Positions 7,948-17,304 are shown, counted from the first letter of the stretch. The stretch: 64,000 nucleotides of DNA from Streptomyces phaeoluteigriseus (GCF_001896135.2 NZ_MPOH02000011.1:1236858-1300857); one strand, 5' to 3'. The notes: a model not told the origin generated them from the letters alone. A program made the numbers and translations.

Positions 7948-8417
7948 GGACGGCACAGTTCCGCGATCTCGGCGGCCCGGTCCGGGTGACGCGCCGTGAG
8001 GGTGGCCGCGTCGCCGTGTTCGTAGCCCGCGTAGGTGAAGCCGGGGGCCATGGTGCAGCCGAAGAAGGCCCAGGCTCCGCCGGACGTCACCCGCGCGCCC
8101 ATCCAGGTGCGCGCGGGGACGGTGAGCTGCGGGTGCTGTCCGCCGAGGACGTCCGGGCCGAGGACGGCCGTGCGGGAGGTGCCGTCGGGGGCGAGGAGCA
8201 GCAGTTCCAGCGGGTCGCCGAGGTAGAAGTGCCAGACCTCGTCGCCGGGGAGGCGGTGCAGGGCCGAGAAGTCGTCCGCGGTGAGCAGGGCGACTATCGC
8301 GGACCCGGCGGGGGTGCCGTCCGGGAGTGGGGGGCCGCTCCAGGTACGGCGGAACAGGCCGCCCTCGCGGGGGATCGGCTCCATGCCGTAGTGCGCGACG
8401 AGGTCCTCGGGGGTCAC
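7944..8417 (-). CDS. Cupin (DUF985-type) protein
   Basis: 157 aa, a single beta-barrel cupin. Family marks are EGGLFRRTW, DEVWHFYLGDPLELLLL and the Gly-rich segment GPDVLGGQHPQLTVPARTW. DUF985 proteins are small cupins of unknown activity; some bind sugar nucleotides or act as isomerases. It overlaps its neighbours by 4 bp on both sides, showing tight coupling with the GNAT upstream and the SDR downstream. The substrate cannot be read from sequence. Confidence 0.8.
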   Translation of the reverse strand: MTPEDLVAHYGMEPIPREGGLFRRTWSGPPLPDGTPAGSAIVALLTADDFSALHRLPGDEVWHFYLGDPLELLLLAPDGTSRTAVLGPDVLGGQHPQLTVPARTWMGARVTSGGAWAFFGCTMAPGFTYAGYEHGDAATLTARHPDRAAEIAELCRP

Positions 8418-9006
8418 CCGGGGAAGGCTACCTCCCGCCTGAGGAACGCGAGTTGGGCCGTCTTCTCCGGCAGGTACACGTCCGGCAGGTCGATCTCCGG
8501 GAGGGTGACGACCGGTCCCGGTTCGAAGCCGTGGCGGAGGAAGCGGGCCAGGGCCTTCTCGTTGCGCACGTCGGGGTCGACCACGACCCGCCGCCGGTCC
8601 CTCCCCACCAGCACGTACGAAGTGAAGGCGCGCAGCAGCGCCGCGGACCAGCCCGGCCGCGCGCCCCGCTCCCCGGCGGCGCGATCAGCACATGGACGCC
8701 GATGTCCCCGGGCTCGACCTCGTAGCACTCGCTGACGCGGTCCTCCGACGGCTCGTACGTCTGGAGTACGGCGACGGGCTCGCCGTCCAGCTCGACGAGG
8801 TAGGCGTGGTGGCTGTCGAGGCCGGCCATGTGGGCGTAGATCTCGGCGACCTGGTCCCGCGTCAGGCCGTTCATGCCCCAGAACACGGCGCGTTCCTCGC
8901 TCACCCAGCCGTGCACGACCTCCGCGTCGGCCTCGGCGTCGAGGGGCCGGATACGGACGGTGCCGAAGCCCTCGGTCTTCTCCTCGTGGACGTACGGGTC
9001 AGTCAT
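8414..9006 (-). CDS. GNAT acetyltransferase of the siderophore-biosynthesis type (frameshifted)
   Basis: Repaired length is 197 aa. The N-terminal part (TVRIRPLDAEADAEVVHGWV, FWGMNGLT, YLVELDGEPVAVLQTYEP) and the C-terminal part (PGWSAALLRAF, VVVDPDVRNEKALARFLRHG) together match the acyltransferase domain used in hydroxamate siderophore assembly (AlcB/IucB type). They lie in different frames. One G is missing from the GGGG run near 8676. Adding it gives GVHVLIAPPGERGARPGWS. The gene overlaps the acylase gene upstream and the cupin downstream. With the iron box and a siderophore-interacting flavoprotein nearby, a role in siderophore acylation or processing is plausible. Confidence 0.7.
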
Positions 9007-11136
9007 CGCTCTCCTTCGTCAGGCGCGCCCAGTCGGTGACGACCGGGGCCAGCTCGCCCGTGAGCCAGAGGGGGAGCTGGTCGTGGTGGTGGGGGCTGTC
9101 GGGGTGGCCGGAGGCGCCGTGGGGCACGATCCAGCGGCTGTCCTCGCGGCGGGCCAGGTCCCAGACGTAGCGGGCGGCCGGGCCGCGGGCGGCCAGGTCG
9201 GTCCAGCCGGGCACGGCCGAGGTGCACAGGACGCAGTCGTGGTCGCCGGAGAGGGCGGGAGCCTCCTGGGAGGGGTCGGGCAGGGCGCGCCAGGGGGCGA
9301 GGCGGTGGGTGTCGCCCCAGCGGGCGGCCGGCTGCCCGGCGACCTCTTCGAGGGCTTCCTTCACGAGTTCCGGCCGGTCGATGCCGTACAGATCCTCGGC
9401 GCGCAGGAGGTGTTCGAGGGCGAAGCCGATGCGCGGGAGGAGGGCCAGCCAGGGGAGGAGGACCTCGGGGTAGGCGGGCGGGGCGGTGAGGGCGGCGAAG
9501 GCGGGCTCGGCGGCGAGGCGGCGCACGAGCGCGCTGCGCACGGCCGCGAACCGCGCCGCGTCCCGACTGTCCGCGTCCATACGGCGGTCCCAGCGCAGGA
9601 GTCGGTCGCGCAGGTCGCGGCCCCCGCGGTGAGGCCGTCGAGGGCGGCCAGGTGGTCCAGCAGGGGTGCGGCGGAGGCGAGGTGGGTGTCGGTGTGGATG
9701 GCGGACATGTCGGACGAGGCCCACTTCCGGCGCTCGTCGAGCAGCGCGCGGATGCGGTCGGCGCGGTGCGGCGGGGCGAACTCGACGCCCAGCCCGGCGG
9801 CCGGTCCGCGCTGGTTGGCCATGACGGCGACGCCGTCGGTGAGTCCGGCGCGGGGCATCTCGTGCCAGCCGGTCCACTCGTGGCCGGGTTCCCAGGCGGG
9901 GACCAGGCGGGTGCGGTTGGCCCGCGCGCGTTCGGGGACGCGGCCCGCGACCCGGTGCAGCAGGCCACCCTCGGTGTCGGCGGCCTGGACGACGTTGACC
10001 GGCTCGACCCAGACGTCGAAGGCGCGGTCGACGTCGGCGACCCGGCGCGCCCGCAGGAGGGGGAGCAGGGCGGAGAAGCCGAGGTCGCCGGTGACGCGGG
10101 GCGGGTAGCGCAGGGCGAGGGCGAGCGGGGTGCCGTCGTCGGTGCCGTCCGGGTTCCCGTCGTCGAGGCCCTCGGGGCCGCCCGCGACGACCGGGCCGCG
10201 CTCGGTCTCCAGCACCTCCACCTCGACGGTCTCCTCCCCCGCCACCCGGACGAGTTCGGTGTGCCGGGCGACCCGCCGCCAGCTGCCGTCCGGGCCGAGG
10301 GCCTCGACGCCGGCGCCGGTGCGGCGCAGGCGTTCACGGTAGAGGTCCTGGTAGTCGGCCATGGCGTTGGTGATGGCCCAGGCGACCGTGCCGGTGTGCC
10401 CGAAGTGGGCGATGCCGGGGATGCCGGGCACGGCGAGTCCGACGACGTCGAACTCGTCGCAGGCCAGTCTGATCTGCTGGTAGACGCCGGGGTCCTCGAT
10501 GAAGCGGTGCGGGTCGCCGGCGATGACGGCCTGCCCGGTGACCGTGCGTTCGCCGCAGACCAGCCAGCCGTTGCTGCCGGAGGTGCCGGGCCCGTCGGCG
10601 GCGAACAGGCCGACGGCGTCCTCGCCGAGGTGGCGGGCGGCCTCCTCGCGCCACAGCTTGGCGGGGAAGCCGGCGAAGAGGATGTGGGTGGAGAGCCAGA
10701 CGGCCAGCGGGGTCCAGGGCTCCCAGCGGCCGGGGGCGAGGCCGACGCGCTCGAACTCGGGGGTCACGCGCAGGCCCGCGTTGACGCCGTCGACGTACGC
10801 CCGTACCCAGTCGGCGGTCTCGGGGTCGCGCTCCTCCAGGGTGGTGAAGCAGCGGCGGGCGGTGTCGTCCAGGCGGACGCGGCGGACGAAGCGGTCCCAG
10901 GGGAGGGACTCGGGGCCGAGGAAGGACGCCGAGGTGCCCTGCGCGCGGTGCCGCTCGATCTCCAGCTGCCAGGCGCGGTCGTGGGCCGTGACCCGGCCCT
11001 GGAGGCGGGCGAGGGCGCGGGCGCTGCCGGCCCGCAGGTGCGGGATGCCCCAGGCGTCCCGGTAGACCTCCCCTTTGTCCTCCTCCGCCTTTTCTCCCTC
11101 CGCCTGCCGGGCGGCTCCGTCCGTCTCGCTCGTCAC
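8999..11136 (-). CDS. Penicillin-acylase-family (S45) N-terminal nucleophile hydrolase (frameshifted)
   Basis: Repaired length is 712 aa, normal for a single-chain S45 precursor. The alpha part (about 1-180) begins VYRDAWGIPHLRAGS. The autoprocessing site is GTSGSNGWLV, with the nucleophile Ser at about residue 188 becoming the beta-chain N-terminus. Later markers are GDPHRFIEDPGVYQQ and PGIPGIAHFGHTGTVAWAIT. S45 enzymes hydrolyse amide-linked acyl groups, including lactams, N-acyl homoserine lactones and siderophore precursors. No signal peptide is seen, so it is probably cytoplasmic. One C is missing near 9622. The GTG start at 11136 has AGAGGGG upstream and lies 20 bp from a perfect iron box. 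First gene of a four-gene overlapping operon. Confidence 0.75.
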
Positions 11137-11155
11137 CCTGCGACCCCTCTGACCT

Positions 11156-11174
11156 TTAGGTTAGGCTCACCTAA
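11156..11174. promoter_or_regulatory. Iron box (DmdR/IdeR operator)
   Basis: The 19-bp sequence TTAGGTTAGGCTCACCTAA matches the consensus of the IdeR/DmdR1 iron repressors of Actinobacteria at essentially every position. It lies 20 bp before the acylase start (minus) and 39 bp before the siderophore-interacting protein start (plus). One bound dimer pair could therefore shut both promoters when iron is sufficient. Function is inferred from the consensus. Confidence 0.92.
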
Positions 11175-11213
11175 TTAATCGGTGCAGGAATCGTACGCGA
11201 GAGGTGAAGAGGC

Positions 11214-11924
11214 ATGGCGCAGGGGAGGGGTTGGGAGGGCGCGGTGCTCAAATTGATGCGGGCGAAGGATTTCACCCTCACCGTGACCGGAGCCGAGCAG
11301 GTCACCCCGGAGTACCGGAGGCTGCACCTCACCGACGGCGGGCTGCTCGCCGCGACCGGCGTCCACCCCACGATGTGGGTACGGCTGTGGTTCACCAACG
11401 CGGGCAAACCGCACCAGCGGGCCTACACACTGGTCGACCCCGACCCCGCCGCCGGCACCTTCTCCCTGGAGTTCGCCCTGCACGAGGGCGCCGCCAGCGA
11501 CTGGGCGCGGGCAGCGAAGCCCGGTGACACCATCGAGGCCACCGTCCAGGGCACGGGCTTCGCCGAACCCGCCCCGGCCCCCTCCCACATCCTCGCGATC
11601 GGCGACCCGGCCTCGCTCCCCGCGATCAACTCCCTCCTCGACGCCCTCGACTCCGCCCCGGCCACCATCTGGTTCGAGGGCGGCGGGGACGACCTCCCCT
11701 TCCGCACCGACCCGGCTCGGCACGACCTCCGCCGCACCCCCCGCACGGAACTGATCGACCGGGTGAGGACCGAGCTGCCCGCCCTCCTGGCGGCCACCGC
11801 GGACCCGTACGTCTGGATCGCCTGCGACACCCGGACCACCCGCGCCCTGTCGGCGTACGTCCGCAAGGACCTGGCGGTCCCGAAGGAGCGGACGCACGCG
11901 CTGGGGTACTGGCGGGCCGAATGA
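11214..11924 (+). CDS. Siderophore-interacting protein (ferric-siderophore reductase, ViuB/YqjH type)
   Basis: 236 aa, a ferredoxin-reductase-like flavoprotein that releases iron from ferric siderophores in the cytoplasm. The FAD-binding segment is QRAYTLVDPD. It continues with DWARAAKPGDTIEA, ILAIGDPASLPAINSLL and WIACDTRTTRALSAY, the NAD(P)-side motifs of the family. The ATG at 11214 has GAGAGG upstream. A GTG at 11241 behind a purine-rich stretch is a weaker alternative. The iron box 39 bp upstream predicts derepression under iron starvation, together with the divergent acylase operon. Confidence 0.92.
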   Translation: MAQGRGWEGAVLKLMRAKDFTLTVTGAEQVTPEYRRLHLTDGGLLAATGVHPTMWVRLWFTNAGKPHQRAYTLVDPDPAAGTFSLEFALHEGAASDWARAAKPGDTIEATVQGTGFAEPAPAPSHILAIGDPASLPAINSLLDALDSAPATIWFEGGGDDLPFRTDPARHDLRRTPRTELIDRVRTELPALLAATADPYVWIACDTRTTRALSAYVRKDLAVPKERTHALGYWRAE

Positions 11925-12110
11925 CGGGCCGGACGTTCCGGACCGTCTGACGGCGAGGGTGACGAGCGGGGCGGATGACGAGCGGGGCGGATGACGGGCT
12001 GGACGGTCCGACAGCGAGGGTGACGGGCAGGCCGAGCGGGGCGGATGACGGGCCGGTCGGCCCGACAGCGAGGGTGACGGGCGGGGCGGAACGGGGCCGG
12101 GCCCCGGGGC
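11925..12110. repeat. GC-rich tandem repeats after the siderophore-interacting gene
   Basis: The block is built from near copies of GAGCGGGGCGGATGACGGGC and CCGACAGCGAGGGTGACGGGC alternating with a period of roughly 60-70 bp. The repeats continue into the start of the LuxR-like reading frame and supply its odd Thr/Gly/Asp-rich N-terminus. They look like expansion of intergenic sequence, not protein evolution. Confidence 0.65.
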
Positions 12111-12466
12111 GGGCCGGAACGGAGGCCGGGCCGCTCCGCGCCGCCCGGGAGACGGCCGTACGGCTGCGGGCGGCGCCGCTGCTGGAGCGGGTGGACGCCC
12201 TCATCCGGCGCGGCCGGCTCGCGCCCGCGCCGCCCGGCCGGGAGGGACCGGCGGCCCTCACGGCCCGTGAGCGGGACGTCCTGCGGCTGCTCGGCCTGGG
12301 CCGCAGCAACCGTCAGATCGGCGAGGAACTGTTCATCAGCGGGAAGACGGCCAGCGTCCACGTCTCCAACATCCTGGCGAAGCTGAGCGCGTCCAGCCGT
12401 ACGGAGGCGGTGGCTGTCGCCCATCGGGAGGGGCTGCTGGAGCCGGGGGCGGGGGCCTCGGGCTGA
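11975..12466 (+). pseudogene. C-terminal remnant of a LuxR-family regulator
   Basis: Only the last 100 or so residues look real: RAARETAVRLRAAPLLERVD, then the LuxR HTH LTARERDVLRLLGLGRSN and GKTASVHVSNILAKL. This ending is typical of the large ATPase-containing LuxR regulators of Streptomyces (about 900-1000 aa). The ATPase and TPR-like parts are missing and are replaced by translated GC-rich repeats. I infer a deletion remnant. A short stand-alone HTH protein cannot be excluded. Confidence 0.55.
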
Positions 12467-12560
12467 GGTCGGGCGGCCCCCGGGGGGAACGCCTCCGCTC
12501 CGCCGTCCGTTCTCCCCGCAAGGCTCCGTGAGGGTCGGGCCGGGACAGCGGGGCGGCGGG

Positions 12561-13888
12561 ATGAGCGAGTTGGTTGCCGGGGCCAATGTGGCGCTGCCGG
12601 AGGGTGCCCTGGCCGTCCGGGTGTCGGGCCCCTTCGATGTGTGCGCGCTGGTCACGGACGACAGCGGCAAGGTGGGCGGGGACGGCGACTTCGTGTTCTA
12701 CAACCAGCCGACGGCGCCGGGGGCCGGGCTGCGGGGCGGCACGCTCACGCTGGAGCCGGCGCGGCTGCGGGCCGGGGCGACCCGGGTCACGGTGGTCGTC
12801 AGCGCGGTCGAGCCGGGCACCTCGCCGGGCGGACTGCCCGCGCCCACGCTCCAGGTCACCGACCGGCAGGGCCGTCCGCTCGCCCGGTTCACACCCCCGC
12901 CCGCCCGGCAGGAGACGGTCCTGCTGCTCGCGGAGGTGTACCGGCGCGGCGACGTCTGGAAGCTGCGGGCACTGGGGCAGGGGTACGCGGACGGACTGGC
13001 CGGGCTGGCCCGGGACTTCGGGGTGGAGGTCGCCGACGAAGGGACCGCCGCCCAGGGGTCTCCCGCGCCCCGAACCGCTGCCGCGCCGGCGCCCGCATCC
13101 GTTCGCGCCCCCGATCCGGAGGGGCTTTGGGGACCGGTCAACTCCGCTCGTGCCGGGGCCGGGTCACCGCCCGTCTCGCTGGACGCCCGGCTGGTCTCGG
13201 CGGCCCGCGCCCACGTCACCGCGATGGCCGCGGCCGGCCGGCTGGGCACCATGGGCGCCGACGGCGTCTCCGTCCACCAGCGCGTCACGGCCGCCGGCTT
13301 CCGCTACCTCGCCGTGGGCGAACACCTGGTCTCCGGTCCCCGCACCCCGGCCGAGTTCCTCGGGTACTGCCTGCGCACCGACCAGGCCCGGCGCACCCTG
13401 CACGATCCGGCGTTCACCCACGCCGGCCTGGCCCGGGCGGAGGACGGCCGCACCGGTGACGTCCTGTGGACGGCCCTGTGGGCGAGCCCGCTGACACCGG
13501 CCGGGCTGGCGGGGACCGAGGCGGAGGTCGTCGACCGCACCAACCGGGAGCGGGCGCGGGCGGGACTGCGGCCGCTCGCCGTCGATCCGCTGCTCGCCAC
13601 CGCCGCCCGGGCGCACAGCGCGGACATGGTCGCCCGTTCCTTCTACTCGCACACCTCGCCCGAGGGCGGCCGCCGTGGGACCGCGCCGCCGCCGCGGGTT
13701 CGGCGCGGCGGACGATCGGCGAGAACATCGCCTGCGGCCAGCGCTCCCCGGCCGAGGCGGTGGAGGGCTGGATGAACAGCCCCGGCCACCGCGCCAACAT
13801 CCTCGAGCCCGACTTCACCCACATCGGCGTCGGCTTCGCGGGCGGCGGTCCGTCCGGGACGTACTGGACCCAACTCTTCGGCGCCTGA
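12561..13888 (+). CDS. TerD-domain protein fused to two CAP/SCP domains (frameshifted)
   Basis: Repaired length is 442 aa. Residues about 1-175 form a TerD domain: SELVAGANVALPEG, then DFVFYNQPTAPG, and ETVLLLAEVYRRGDVWKLRA, the calcium-binding tellurite-resistance fold. After an Ala/Pro linker come two CAP (cysteine-rich secretory protein-like) modules. The first is diverged (AHVTAMAAAGRLGTMGADG). The second is canonical: LLATAARAHSADMVARSFYSH, then IGENIACG and GWMNSPGHRANIL. There is no signal peptide although CAP proteins are normally secreted. One C is missing near 13664. Calcium-linked stress function is inferred from the TerD part only. Confidence 0.75.
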
Positions 13889-14055
13889 CGCCCGATGGCC
13901 CCCGCCCGCCCGCTTCGGCCCGCCGAGTGATCTGCGCCTCACAGGCAACCCGGCCCGCCGTACGCACGTCTTGACCGGCGACACCACAGAGCATCCGGTG
14001 ACGCCCGCCCCGGCCACCCCACGGCCGGGGCACATTCCGGGCGCACTATACACGC

Positions 14056-14080
14056 CATGTATACACATAGCGTATACATG
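14056..14080. promoter_or_regulatory. AT-rich palindromic operator candidate before the TPR gene
   Basis: CATGTATAC (14056-14064), a 7-nt spacer, then GTATACATG (14072-14080): perfect 9-bp arms. A related TATACAC occurs just upstream at about 14047. It stands out sharply in 70%+ GC sequence and ends 18 bp before the start codon of the TPR gene, so it overlaps either the promoter or the leader. Symmetry suggests a dimeric repressor (TetR/GntR-like). The regulator is not identifiable here. Confidence 0.65.
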
Positions 14081-14097
14081 GTGGCCGAAAGGAATCG

Positions 14098-15168
14098 ATG
14101 TACGGCAAGGCTTCCGCCCCCGAGTATCAGGGCGCCCTCACCACCCTGTCCGTGAACTCCTCCCTGGTCGACGTACTGGCCGCCGGCACCGAGCGGTTGG
14201 CGGCCGCCGAGCGGGCCGGGGAGCGTGCCGAGGTGGCCCGCTCCGGGCTCGCCGTCGCCGAGGCCCACCGTCGGCTGGGCCAGGTGCGGGAGGCGGACCT
14301 GGCCTGGAAGGCGAGCTATCGCGCGGCCCGGGACGCGGGCGACGTGGCGGCGATGGCGTGGGCCCTGTGGAGCGGCGGCACACTGGCCCGGCAGCGGGGC
14401 GCCTTCCCGCTGGCCCGACGGCTGCTGGGGCTGGCGGCCGACCTCGGCGAGCGCGGCGGGGACGTCGTCGTCCGCGGGTACTCGCTGGCCGGGCTCGCGG
14501 AGACCGGCCGTATCCAGGGGGACTACGAGGCCGTCGGCCGGCTGCACGAGCAACTGCTCGCCGAGGCCCGCCGGCGCGGCGAGGCGCGGCACACGGTGTG
14601 GGCGCTGGAGGGCATCGCGCAGATGCACCGCAACTCCGGGGATCTCGACACCGCTCACGCCCTGTTCGAGGAGGCGGCCGAGATCTCGGCGCGCGCCGAC
14701 GACCGGCGGGGACACGCCTGGGCGCTGCGCGGCCTGGCCGACGTGGTCTCGACACGGGACGGCGACACCGAGCGCGCCCTCGCGCTGCTGTCCGAGGCGG
14801 AGACGACCTGCCGTGCGATGAACCTCACCGGAGCGCTGGCCTACAACCACAAGATGCGCGGCAACGTCCTGTACCGCGCCGCCCGTTACGCCGAGGCCCG
14901 GGACCTCTACGAACGGGCCCTCGCCGAGTTCGGCGCGATGAGCGAGCCGCGCGGGAAGGCCCTCGCCCGGCTCGGGCTCGCCAAGTCGCTGGCCCGCCTG
15001 GGCCGCGACCGCTCCGAGACGGCCAAGGAACTGACGGCCCTGGCCGGTGAGTTGGAGCGGATCGGGCTGCGGCACGCGCGGGAGATGGTGGGCCGGGCCG
15101 AAGAGGAACTGGGCATCGGGACGGACCCGGCCGGTCCGCGCGGCGAGACCGCGGAGGCCGTACGGTGA
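14098..15168 (+). CDS. TPR-repeat protein
   Basis: 356 aa, helical throughout, with repeated TPR-like pairs. Examples are SGDLDTAHALFEEAAEIS, TERALALLSEAETTC and ARYAEARDLYERALAEFG. Such proteins act as protein-binding scaffolds; no enzymatic domain or membrane segment is present. The ATG at 14098 follows GAAAGGAATC, a suitable ribosome-binding site. Its TGA stop overlaps the GTG start of the polyprenyl synthase (GTGA), so the two are made together. The palindrome just upstream suggests the pair is switchable. Confidence 0.75.
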   Translation: MYGKASAPEYQGALTTLSVNSSLVDVLAAGTERLAAAERAGERAEVARSGLAVAEAHRRLGQVREADLAWKASYRAARDAGDVAAMAWALWSGGTLARQRGAFPLARRLLGLAADLGERGGDVVVRGYSLAGLAETGRIQGDYEAVGRLHEQLLAEARRRGEARHTVWALEGIAQMHRNSGDLDTAHALFEEAAEISARADDRRGHAWALRGLADVVSTRDGDTERALALLSEAETTCRAMNLTGALAYNHKMRGNVLYRAARYAEARDLYERALAEFGAMSEPRGKALARLGLAKSLARLGRDRSETAKELTALAGELERIGLRHAREMVGRAEEELGIGTDPAGPRGETAEAVR

Positions 15169-16256
15169 CGCCCCTGTCCACCACGTTCTCCACGGGGTTC
15201 CCCCCGGCCGCGGCGGACCCCGCCGCGGCCTCGGCGGTGCGTCCGACTCCACCGGTCGCGCCGGCCGTTCTCGACCGCTGCCGCGCGCTGGTGCGGCCCG
15301 CGCTGGCCGAGGCGGTCGGCCGGCTGCATCCGTGGGTGGGAGAGATGGCCGCGTACTCCCTCGGCTGGTGCGAGGTCGGCGGAGCCCCTGCCGCCGCGTC
15401 CGGTGGGAAGGGGCTGCGGCAGGCCCTCGCCGTGCTCGGCGCGGAGGCGGCGGGGGCGCCCGCGCGGGCCGGTGTCGCCGCGGCCGTCTCCGTCGAACTC
15501 GTGCACACCTTCTCCCTGCTGCACGACGACATCATGGACGGCGACCCCACGCGAAGGAGCCGCCCCACCGTCTGGAAGGCCTACGGCACGGGACCCGCGG
15601 TCCTCGCGGGCGACGCCCTGTTCGCGCTGGCCGTGGAGACGCTCGCCGCGGCCCCGGGCGGCGCGGGCGGCGTACGGCTGCTGTCCGGGGCGCTCGCCGA
15701 GCTGGTGCACGGGCAGGCCGACGACCTGCTGTTCGCCGCGCGGCCCTGGTCGGGGCCCGAGCGGGTGCGGCCGGAGGCGTACCGGGCGATGGCCGAGGGC
15801 AAGACCGGCTCACTGCTGGGTTGCGCCGTCGCGCTGGGCGCCGTGCTCGGCGGTGCCCCGGAGGCGACCGTCATCGCCCTGGACCGGGCCGGGCGGCATC
15901 TGGGGATCGCCTTCCAGGTGGTCGACGACCTGCTGGGGATCTGGGGTGATCCGGCCGTGACCGGCAAGCCCGTCCACGGCGACCTGCGCGCGGGCAGGAA
16001 GACGTTCCCGGTGCTGGCGGCACTGGAGTCCCCCGCACCGGCGGCCCGACGCCTGGCCCGGCTGCTGGAGTCGGGGGGCGACCCGGCCGAGGCGGCCGTA
16101 CTGGTCGAGGAGGCCGGGGGCCGGACGGCGGCGCTCGCCGAGGCGCGCCGACAGGTGTCCGCCGTGGAGTCGGCGCTCGCCGGGGTGCCGCTGCGGACGC
16201 GGGCCGCGGGCGACCTGCGGTCGCTGCTCGACTTCCTGGTGCGGCGCGACCTCTGA
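15165..16256 (+). CDS. Polyprenyl (geranylgeranyl-type) diphosphate synthase
   Basis: 363 aa, all-alpha trans-prenyltransferase. The first Asp-rich motif is HDDIMDGDPTRRSRPTVW. The second is reduced to QVVDDLLGIWGDP, a form seen in many Streptomyces synthases of 15-20 carbon chains. GKGLRQAL at about residue 82 is the substrate-binding G-K-x-x-R region. It condenses isopentenyl diphosphate with allylic diphosphates in the cytoplasm, feeding terpenoids, quinones or carotenoids. There is no terpene cyclase next to it. The GTG start overlaps the TPR stop codon. Confidence 0.85.
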   Translation: MTPLSTTFSTGFPPAAADPAAASAVRPTPPVAPAVLDRCRALVRPALAEAVGRLHPWVGEMAAYSLGWCEVGGAPAAASGGKGLRQALAVLGAEAAGAPARAGVAAAVSVELVHTFSLLHDDIMDGDPTRRSRPTVWKAYGTGPAVLAGDALFALAVETLAAAPGGAGGVRLLSGALAELVHGQADDLLFAARPWSGPERVRPEAYRAMAEGKTGSLLGCAVALGAVLGGAPEATVIALDRAGRHLGIAFQVVDDLLGIWGDPAVTGKPVHGDLRAGRKTFPVLAALESPAPAARRLARLLESGGDPAEAAVLVEEAGGRTAALAEARRQVSAVESALAGVPLRTRAAGDLRSLLDFLVRRDL

Positions 16257-16344
16257 CCACCGTCCGGACCCGGTTGACCTGGGCCACCGACGCGCGACAG
16301 GGTGCAAAGAGCGCGCGGCACAGCGCGCGGGAAAGGTGGTCGTC

Positions 16345-17304
16345 TTGATCGGCATCACGGACATCGAAGCCGCGGCGGAGCGGATCGCCGGGCACGTCGT
16401 CCGCACCCCGACCCTCCCGAGTCCCGGACTCTCCGGGCTGCTCGGCGTCCCCGTCACCGTGAAGCTGGAGCTGCTCCAGCGGACCGGCTCCTTCAAGGCG
16501 CGCGGGGCGGCGGCGAAACTGCTCTCGCTGGGCGAGGCGGAGCGCGCGGCCGGGGTGGTGGCGGTGAGCGGCGGCAACCACGGGATCGCGGTGGCGGTCA
16601 TGGCCGCCGCCCTCGACGTGAAGGCCACGGTCGTGATGCCGCGTTCGGCGCCCGCCCGTGCCATCGAGATCGCCGAGGAGGCGGGCGCGTCGGTGCGGCT
16701 GACGGACGGGATGGGCAGTGCCTTCTCGCTCGTGAACGACCTGCGGGACGAAGGGCTGACGCTGGTCCACCCGTTCGACGACCCGGTGGTGATCGCCGGG
16801 CAGGGCACGGTCGGCCTGGAGTTCGCGCGGGACGCCGACGAGCTGACGGACGTCCTGGTCAGCGTCGGGGGCGGCGGGCTGATCTCGGGTGTCGCCACGG
16901 CCCTGCGGGCGCTACGGCCGCAGGTGCGGATCTGGGGTGTGGAGACCGAGGGCGCGGAGGCGATGGCGGAGGCGCTCAAGGCCGGCGGTCCGGTGCCGGT
17001 GGAGGTGTCGTCCATCTCCACCACGCTGAGCGCGCCGGCCGTCGCACCGCTGACGTACGAGCATGTCGCGGCGTTGGTGGGCGAGGTGCTCGTGGTGCCG
17101 GACCGGGAGGCCGTACGGGGCTGTCTGGAGCTGGCCGAGCACGCCAAGGTGTGGACCGAGCCGGCCGCCGGATGTCTGCTGCCGGCCGCCCGGCGGGTCG
17201 TGGAGCGGGTGGGCCCGGACGCCCGGCTGGGGCTGGTGGTCTGCGGGGGCAACGCGTCGGCCGTGGACATGGCGTCCTGGGTCGAGCGTTTCGGACTGCG
17301 CTGA
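16345..17304 (+). CDS. PLP-dependent threonine/serine dehydratase-like protein
   Basis: 319 aa, fold-type II PLP enzyme. The PLP lysine lies in TGSFKARGA, the cofactor Asn in SGGNHGIAVAV, and the phosphate-binding loop is VGGGGLISG. There is no C-terminal regulatory domain, so it resembles catabolic dehydratases. It would deaminate serine or threonine, or a hydroxy amino acid, to the keto acid. Start choice: GAAAGG (16331-16336) sits about 8 nt before TTG at 16345, whereas a GTG at 16336 would overlap that site. I therefore prefer TTG. It lies 88 bp after the prenyl synthase and may be cotranscribed. Confidence 0.8.
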   Translation: MIGITDIEAAAERIAGHVVRTPTLPSPGLSGLLGVPVTVKLELLQRTGSFKARGAAAKLLSLGEAERAAGVVAVSGGNHGIAVAVMAAALDVKATVVMPRSAPARAIEIAEEAGASVRLTDGMGSAFSLVNDLRDEGLTLVHPFDDPVVIAGQGTVGLEFARDADELTDVLVSVGGGGLISGVATALRALRPQVRIWGVETEGAEAMAEALKAGGPVPVEVSSISTTLSAPAVAPLTYEHVAALVGEVLVVPDREAVRGCLELAEHAKVWTEPAAGCLLPAARRVVERVGPDARLGLVVCGGNASAVDMASWVERFGLR

